Part shown: positions 56,745 through 64,000 of the stretch, piece by piece
How the letters are laid out: each line of letters starts with the position of its first letter
How positions within the stretch are numbered: position 1 is the first letter of the stretch
Source: Sepiola atlantica
Taxonomy: Eukaryota > Mollusca > Cephalopoda > Sepiida > Sepiolidae
Reading direction: 5' to 3'
Assembly: GCA_963556195.1 (NCBI GenBank)
Contig: OY744519.1
Span: 112,377,145-112,441,144, forward strand
DNA length: 64,000 bases
Notes under the pieces: generated by a model
Told to the model about the DNA's origin: nothing
Databases searched by the model: none
Seen by the model: the letters and a program-made list of their open reading frames with translations, nothing else
Translations under genes and position numbers: made by a program

Positions 56745-56900
56745 TATGGTGGAATGGATACAAATGTAGACTATGGAATCGCTCAAGCCGAGTTCAAATT
56801 CAGTCGAATCTATTGCATTCTCTTAAACTTTAAAACAATTGAGAAAATTATGAACAGCCTTCGCCAGCTATGTGTTGAATTAATCGTTTAAAATAGGTAT
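56745..56900 (+). repeat. SINE-like dispersed repeat R4, copy 2
   Basis: Contains gccgagttcaaattcagtcg, with GAGTTCAAATTC resembling a pol III B-box. It is followed by the tatgtgttgaattaatcgtt block shared with 50855-51000. A tRNA-derived SINE is possible, but no A-box is convincing. Confidence 0.4.
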
Positions 56901-56904
56901 TGTG

Positions 56905-59900
56905 TGTTGCTATTAAATAATAAAAAGGGTTGAACTACCATAAAATAGACAAAGGAACCGAAACGAAACGAAACGAAAAACTGATGAGAAACGTTACTCA
57001 ATTTTGACATGAAGAGAAAGAGATTTATAAATGCTTAACCAAATGCAAAAATATTCTTGTTACATATTACTTAGGGTAATATGATTTTATAATTAATGCA
57101 AAATATTAAGATGGGTACGTACGCTGGTAGATATATTAGCTAGTATATACATTAGTGATTAGGCAGGATGTTCTGTAGATGGAAAAGTCAACAGAGTTAA
57201 AACGGGTGACATTCTTGTATGAGCTAAAATCGTGCAAAAAGGAAGTTGATGGTATTTATATGGATAATACGTCAGGCATGATTACACAGATATTGTTGTC
57301 GATAATAATCAGTGTCTGGATTGAAACTTAGCTCAGACAAGATGTGTTTTTAAAATGGTCTAATAAACGATAATAATACAGCCATGTGCCGAAAAATAAG
57401 TAATTGACCCTCTCTCTTTCGCTCCCTGCCCCCTTGACCTTGCAGCTCACTGGACGATTAAATCAGCTGATATGACTAAATCATTTCCCTTCTAAGAGAT
57501 CTCGTGTTTAATTAATTAATTGAAGAATAAATGTGATAAGTATAAGATGGCATTTGATGTCAGCTACAAAATTGTCCCTATTCCGGCAGAATAGAAACAG
57601 ACACGCCCGACGCCAACGACAGTCGAGAAGACACGGTAGATGATTATATAGGAGTCAACACGGAGAAAAAAAAACAGGCTATGTAATATAAAATGTAGAT
57701 ACGATTGGGCAGATTCATAGTCACATAAGGTTTGTTAACAGGTTGACCTATCAGCGTTACAAAGATAGACGTCTAATTGGTTGTTGGTTTAGTTGTTATA
57801 AAATAGAAAGCTTTTCAGTTAAAACGATTGCTATTCAAAAGTCAGCAAGGAAACACATGTAATGTAAAATTCTACAAGATACGTGCGATTAGTCCCCTTC
57901 TGTCCCTTATGACGATAACAAGATCTAACTCATAGTTAAGGAAAATGCATCCATACTAAAGTGAATAAAAATATATAGTTTAAGATTGAAATTTCTTCAC
58001 CTCTTTCTTTAAGTATGGACATGTTCCAGTAACCTGTCCAAAAGAAGAAATTGGGGAACATCGTCACCCTTGGCCCATAGAAAAAGAGGAGAACAACAAA
58101 TATAACAGCTTTATGAAAATAAGCGTATTTTTGATATAACATATGAAGTTTGCTTGTCTGATTTTCAAAGTTAGACCCAAATAGTATTTAAGCTGACAAA
58201 TAAAACTTTGCTTCTGACGAGCCAATTTACATTTGTTATTGTTGTACCATGTTATTGGCAATATAATAACGTACGTAACAATTACTATCAGGTGAAATCG
58301 TCATTGCCTCTTTTATGTATGAACATATATTCCAACTACCGGTCCGAGACAGGGAATATCATAACTCCTAGCCCTGAGAAGTAAACAACATTCATACCTC
58401 CCCCTTAACTCGTTACACACACAGCATGTGTTTAAGGGTTGTGTAGATAAGCTTTTCTGTTTCTGATATTAAATCGCAAGTAAAATCTGTATATTTCTTT
58501 GTCTCACACGATCATCTTCTGCTTTCTTTTATCTTCTCATATGAAAAGAATAAAAATAAAAAATAAAAATAAATACAACAAAAAAGAGACAAAAGAAAAG
58601 AGAAAGAATTAAATTGTTCCCAAAGTTTTTTTTTTCCGGGTCTTTTATTGTCTTCTAAGCATGGGTTCGTGCTATTGCATAATTCATACCAAAGTTATGT
58701 GCATTCGAGTACCTGCAGCATCTGAATCTCTACAAAAAATGGCAAGGACCCAAAATAAATGTTAAAGTTGGCTTGTAGTTAGATATTTTCTTTTAGTAAG
58801 ACTCTTTTGTTTTCTTTCCTTTTGTAGTATGCATTAGTCAAGTTTTACACGAAACGAATAAACTTAGTTCTCCCATGATGGTTTGATTTTTGTGTCGAAC
58901 TGCTTTCGAATAAAATTTAGATGACTAAAATTAAGAACACTATTTTTAAACCAATATTTTAAAGATATTGTGTTCTTATATTTTTGATGAATGACAAAAA
59001 TATTCGTTTTCTTTTTCTATAGCATATTTTTATTCGTAAATTATTTTTTGAGGGGCCGATTTTGTATTTCTTCATATATTTTCATGATTTTGCTTTTCTT
59101 TCCTAAAATTGTTTATTTTTTAAATTTAATTTTTCGGAATTTAATTGTTTTTATTTTCATTTTCAATGTTTAGAAAATTGGACCCAATCTCTTTTGTTAC
59201 ACGAATAGTTTCACGTTTTACACAAATAAAGCTTTACACAAATGCTTTCATCTTCTATAAAAGTTATCATTATTACAATTACTGGCAAATATATGCACCC
59301 CCCCAGTTGCATAATTTTCAGTAAATGTAAACTTACTGGAAATTAAATAAATAAATGAACTGAATAGTGAAGTTATTTTACATTCATAAAATTTAGAAAA
59401 GAAAGCTAAAAAGAATTCTTACGTATGGAATGTTCTATTGATTTTAATTTAATTTTTAACAAAATTATAAATTTAAATTAATTCAATAAATATAAAAAAA
59501 GGAAAAAGTAATTGAACTAATGAAACGTGTTTTTCCAGGCCAATAAGTAACTAAAAGAAAAAAACACAAAAAAGAGAATTGTCGCAGAAAGTAGTTACAT
59601 TTTTATATTAAATTTAGTTGTTCATTTTATTTTCTTAGTAATTAATGTTTTCTAATATATCGATTTAATTCATTGAAGTAAGCATTTTTTTAATAAACGC
59701 ATTTATTAAACGAGTGTGTAATTGTGCTTAACATTTATTTATATTTAATCACAACGAATAAGTTTTTGTAAAACCAAAAGGATTATTATGGATAGACGCT
59801 GATTCTTCTTTGAAAATTATTAATTTACTCAAAATGAATATACTTACAGTTACGTCGTTATTCCTTTCCTTTAATATTATCAACACACTTATTTCTAATA

Positions 59901-60025
59901 TGCATTAAATTGGAACTAATGAATTAGAAATCGTAAATACTCGGATATTATTTTGTTGGGCTAGAATTATTTGAGTTATTTCTCTCGGGTTTATACTCGG
60001 CAAACGCTCTCCTGTGCAAAAGTTA
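56905..60025. other. No recognised gene; AT-rich
   Basis: A gaaacgaaacgaaacgaaa run lies near 56960 and a poly-A/T stretch near 58540-58640. Short ORFs (for example from 58991) are T-rich and hydrophobic by composition only. Confidence 0.4.
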
Positions 60026-60031
60026 AAAAAA

Positions 60032-60270
60032 CATAGACTCAGAAACAAACAACAAAATGTAAGTAACATTTACTTATTCATTGCTCACGCATATTCTCTA
60101 TCCACAGCTCTGGCAACATCTGTTATTTCTTATTGCATTGGAACCTTAATGTATTCCTTCTTTAGTAATTATGCTATAGTTCCCTTTTATTGTATATTGT
60201 GTACTACATTACATGCTTCTTAACGACTTTTACGTTTTTTTCGACAAGCTCTTTTTCTGAGAATAAATAT
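60032..60270 (+). repeat. Recent 239-bp direct duplication, copy 1
   Basis: Matches 61196-61434 with about four substitutions. Contains atgtaagtaa (donor-like) and, ~50 bp later, attctctatccacag (acceptor-like). A short hydrophobic ORF overlaps. Confidence 0.9.
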
Positions 60271-60274
60271 AAAC

Positions 60275-61190
60275 ATGTTCTGTATGTGTCAGAAATTCAT
60301 AACGATCCTCTCTTTTTTTGTTACATAATGGATGTATGTATGTGAAGAACGATTACATCAGCTAGTATGGATTTGGTATTGAGGTAGACCGGTGCATAAT
60401 CTTGACACGAAAATCTGGGGAACAAGTTCGCTCTGGAACTAAAAATAGAAACAAGCCTTAACTGTGACTCTTCCTTGACGTCTGATCTAACAGGTGCGTT
60501 GTGACAGGCTGAGTGTTCCCCTTCGAAGCAATTACATCACAATTATGGGAACGAGAAAAAGAAATAAGTTTTGTTAGCCAGTCCGTCTCTTGGAAGTGTG
60601 GTAAACGGATACAAAATCGAGATTTTATTTTAAAAAAGGAAAATGGGGGTTTAATTCCTAAAAGAGTTGATAGCGACTGGTAGTGCCCTTCCTTCCTATC
60701 CCCGTAACGAAGTAGATCTAAGTTAGGAATAACAATTTGGCCTCTCTTTTTAAACTAATGAAGGTATTAACTTTTTATAATTATGACGAGAAAATATCTC
60801 TCAAATAAAGACCAGCTTAATTTTATGCCGGATTTGCCTTTTTCCTCTCTGCATGGAAAGTTTTAATTACAGACCCTAGACGATCACGATGACAACGGCG
60901 AAGGCAGTGTACTGGACGATAACTGTGATGGGAAGAAAAGCAACACACGGCTATGATTATAGTGACGGCAACGATGTCGGCGACGGCAAAGGGCGGCAGT
61001 ATACAGAAAGCTACATAAGACCAGAGAACATTTTGAAGTAAGGAACTTTGACTTAGAGAACGTGTTTTAATAAACCAATACATACCATTTTTAGAACGTC
61101 ATTCAAAGCGCACGGACAGTTCGTCCAAATTTCTTTTTAGGAGCATGTCTCCCAAACTCTAAGTGTTTGCCGGTTTTGTTTCCTGATCAC
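60275..61190. other. No recognised gene
   Basis: At 60880-60995 a stretch rich in gac/gat/cga trinucleotides stands out by higher GC content. No domain recognised. Confidence 0.4.
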
Positions 61191-61195
61191 AATCT

Positions 61196-61434
61196 CATAG
61201 ACTTAGAAACAAACAACAAAATGTAAGTAACATTTACTTATTCATTGCTCACGCATATTCTCTATCCACAGCTCTGGCAACATGTGTTATTTCTTATTGC
61301 ATTGGAACCTTAATGTATTCCTTCTTTAGTAATTATGTTATAGTTCCCCTTTATTGTATATTGTGTACTACATTACATGCTTCTTAACGACTTTTACGTT
61401 TTTTTCGACAAGCTCTTTTTCTGAGAATAAATAT
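61196..61434 (+). repeat. Recent 239-bp direct duplication, copy 2
   Basis: Second copy, 1164 bp downstream of the first and in the same orientation. It ends just before a short tatatat. Confidence 0.9.
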
Positions 61435-61439
61435 ATATG

Positions 61440-62558
61440 TATAGGTTAATCTAACCGTTTCATCACTAGTATCCTTTTCTTTCACTTCCGACACAACAAG
61501 GATATCGGCGTCCTCGTGAATGGGAAAGATATCCCTGATCACGTGTGTTAATAAAATATAAATGTTAAAATATAACATTTTCTTAGCTTTTAACTCGTTA
61601 AGAATACGTAGAACAAAAGAAGTGAAATTTATACGTCGTATTTTTCAATGCCAACCATTTTGTTAGAACGCACATGCTGAAATTGGCTACCTAAAAAAGT
61701 AATACTTTATATTTGGACTCCTTAAAGCGCATAAAATAGTTTGGTTAGACATTAGTCTTGTTCATAAACCAACAATTTTTTTTAAAAACTAGCCAGAAAC
61801 AAATGGACACAATTCTGAAACATTCTTTACAATTGACTGCTTCGTATGCATCTAACATTAATTAAGTGTTTAAAAATACTTTTTTCTGTGCTTGAAAGAT
61901 TGCAAAAAGAAATCCGTAGTTGTTTTTTACATTCTTTTGTTACGGGCATTTTTGTTTGTCTGTCACATGTAATTCGTGATAAAAATAAACATAGTAGCCT
62001 ATTTCTTGCTTTCTCTTTTTGTTGGAGTCTATGAAATGAGCTGACCTATTTCACTTCATCCTCCATCTCCCTTTGGCTAGTCAGGCAACTACAGGAATAC
62101 AGAAAGCTTCCCTTTTCTGTCACACAGGAGCATTCACCTACTTAGTTGTCGCCATTCTCTTGAACAGTGAACATTGGTCTTATGTCGCCCACGTGCTGTA
62201 AATTCATTTTCCTTGTCCAGAAATAGAAGCCATTTCAAGGATTCTCTAAGTCTGATAAAAATGAAAAGGCTGTCTTATTTTGCTCGACTATTAATGATAA
62301 TTTTGAGACTGAAGCATCCGTTACACAAGCAGAAAGTGAAGCTATTAACAGACTTTTCTCTGAGCTAATTACATCATTACACTTATGTTGGTTTCGTTGG
62401 GAATACAAATTATATACGGTATATACCTACAACTAGAGTGACCAGAATGTGAAATTAATAGCATACATTTTCTGATTTCTTGCACAAAACAGCATTCACT
62501 TGATCGATTAACCAATTTATGAGTGAACGATGTGCATACAAATATATAAACATAGCTA

Positions 62559-62560
<2 letters not shown>
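61440..62560. other. No recognised feature
   Basis: AT-rich. ORFs from 61846 and 62174 lack domains. Confidence 0.4.

Positions 62561-62561
<1 letters not shown>

Positions 62562-62592
<31 letters not shown>
62562..62592. repeat. (TA)n microsatellite at a LINE 3' end
   Basis: The TA run directly abuts the 3' terminus of the minus-strand LINE that follows. Confidence 0.9.
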
Positions 62593-62595
<3 letters not shown>

Positions 62596-64000
62596 GGCTG
62601 TGTATTCGATTTCGAATGTGTTCACTTTTAGCATATCGATGTGATATTAGTGTAAAGGGTACCAGTGAGAGACGTGGATGGGCTCTTGAAGCCTGCCAGA
62701 TTTTTACAGACCATACCACACAGGTGGCAGGTGTTGTGATGATCTGAGGAGATGCCATAAATTAAGCCACCTCTTGTCCGTGCTTAGTGTTGCAAAACAT
62801 GCACTCGTTGCTGATTCAACAACCCTGCACGTGACATAGTTACCAAGTTGCAAGCTTGGAATCTTAAGTGTTCCATATTTCCTCAATGTGCTGGAGGTGT
62901 CACGTCCCGTCTCTTCTTTGCTGCTCTCTTCTGCTGGTGGTGTTTCATCCTATTCATTTAAAAAAGCTCGATTCCTTCAAACATCGCTTTCCTCCACCTT
63001 GACCTATCTACAGCTCCCACCCAATCCTCCAACATCAATTCCAAAGCACTTCAAATCGTCCTTGAAACAATCTTTTAATCGTTTATGAGGTGTATGCTGT
63101 GGGCGAGTATTCCCAGTTAGTTCCCATAAATCACCTGCTTAGGAAGTCTGTCATCAGTAAGACAAATAAGATGACCAGCTCAACAAAGTCAGCATTTACT
63201 TATATGAGACTCGATGCTTGAAAGAGCAGGTTGTTCCAACACTTCAGAGTCAGGTAAAACTATCCCAATGGATGTTAAGCAAGTGCATAAGGCAATTCTG
63301 CTGGAAACGCTCTAGCAGGTGAATATCAGCTCTGTAAGTGGTCCATGTCTCACAAGCATATAACAAAGTTGATACCACACAGGCCTCATACACAGAGATC
63401 TTAGTTTCCAGCCTGATATCACATGGTGCCCACACCCATTTTCTCCAAATGACCAAAAGAAACACCAGCCTGTTCAATATGTCCATCTATCTCAGCATCC
63501 AACGACCCGTTTCTCGAAATACTACTACCCAGATACATAAAACGATCCACTACAGACAGTCTGTGGCCTTTAACAAACATATCCGGTTCCTGATACAGGT
63601 TGCCAGGGGCTGGGGATTAATTTAGCCTGTGTCTTGCCTCGGCTTATTATGAGACCCATGCTTTTATACGCCCATGTAAAGCGATCCATAATATCCTGCA
63701 TATCATCCTGTGAGTGAGCCACGAGATCCACATCATCTGCATAGAGCAAATCTCGATCAACAGTGGAGACTGTCCTTGACAAAGTCTTAAAACCCGATGT
63801 GCGAAATCGAAGATACACACCTTTGTCACAGTTAGTGAAAGCCAATGACAGAGTTACAGCAAAATAGATGGAAAACAAAGTAGGTGCAAGTATATCACCC
63901 TGTTTAACATGATTGATAACTGCAACGGGTTCAGAGAGATAACCATTGCAGTTGACGCATGTTTCATGTTGTCGTGCAGCTCACGAAGGAGTCTAACAAA
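62593..64000 (-). mobile_element. LINE RT to 3' end, 5' part outside the window
   Basis: On the minus strand from the window edge: a VKQGDILAPTLFSIYFAV block (RT motif B), CDKGVYLRFRTSGFKTLSR, then RDLLYADDVDLVAHSQDD with intact YADD at ~63731-63743, a SMGLIISRGKTQ block and GSSISRNGSLDAEID. Then come QAGVSFGHLEK, ISVYEACVVSTLLYACETW and LNIHW. The RT itself is open for ~100 codons (63878-63570), with frame changes later. The last coding part (62886-62704) reads YVTCRVVESATSACFATLS, the remnant of a C-terminal zinc-finger-like region. The 3' end is the TA array. Confidence 0.8.

Noticed and set aside
1..64000. CRISPR array, operon or prokaryotic defence system
   Set aside because: Repeats are microsatellites, tandem duplications or transposons. 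There are no regular unique spacers and no prokaryotic gene organisation.

Overview
The window looks like gene-poor, AT-rich, repeat-rich metazoan nuclear DNA. There are no operons or bacterial gene signals. (TA)n microsatellites are frequent, and decayed non-LTR retrotransposons are interspersed with terminal-repeat elements, foldback elements and short dispersed repeats. The mix (CR1/Jockey-like, RTE-like and Tx1-like LINEs, a Penelope-like element, mariner relatives, long TA arrays) suggests a large invertebrate genome. A cephalopod mollusc such as an octopus is my best guess, but this is inference, not a database match. Almost all ORFs are short and are shadows of repeats.

Layout. 1-1.6 kb: cluster of one dispersed repeat in both orientations, then a minus-strand LINE RT fragment. 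2.7-3.35 kb: Helitron-like insertion in a TA array. 4.3-5.4 kb: a ~160-bp tandem array and a foldback. 7.05-7.5 kb: tandem ~70-bp units that each resemble part of U2 snRNA. 7.8-10.35 kb: the longest LINE copy here, with endonuclease, RT and 3' end, all broken. 11.75-12.12 kb: mariner deletion derivative. 12.8-14.4 kb: another LINE tail and a CCCGGGCAA-type array. 16.5-17.8 kb: G-poor tandem DNA. 19.6-22.5 kb: LINE 3' ends, a LINE inverted repeat, and a U2-headed SINE-like insertion inside a LINE. 24.06-24.38 kb: the only candidate cellular gene, a small two-exon ORF with a signal-peptide-like start. 24.9 kb: second U2-headed copy. 29.2-30.7 kb: foldback and RTE-like LINE. 34.3-36.0 kb: nested foldback, Tx1-like LINE, third U2-headed copy. 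37.1-39.6 kb: Penelope-like terminus, rearranged U2-headed DNA, a MULE-like foldback and a second U2-like tandem array. 40.6-45 kb: a 245-bp tandem array, a mariner-family remnant, large microsatellites and a Penelope-like RT. 46.2-50.7 kb: third U2-like array, short duplications, a second long LINE and a fourth U2-headed copy. 52-56.9 kb: repeats and a ~134-bp-arm near-perfect palindrome. 60-61.4 kb: a recent 239-bp direct duplication. 62.6-64 kb: minus-strand LINE running off the window.

The most notable theme is repeated reuse of the U2 snRNA 5' region. At least four ~160-185-bp copies start with U2-like sequence (nt ~10-45, including the branch-point-recognition GTAGTA) and share a common tail. 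Three tandem arrays carry a shorter U2-like segment in each ~70-bp unit. snRNA-headed SINEs are known as a class, but I cannot tell whether this family is described. A second theme is foldback or hairpin DNA bounded by TA microsatellites.
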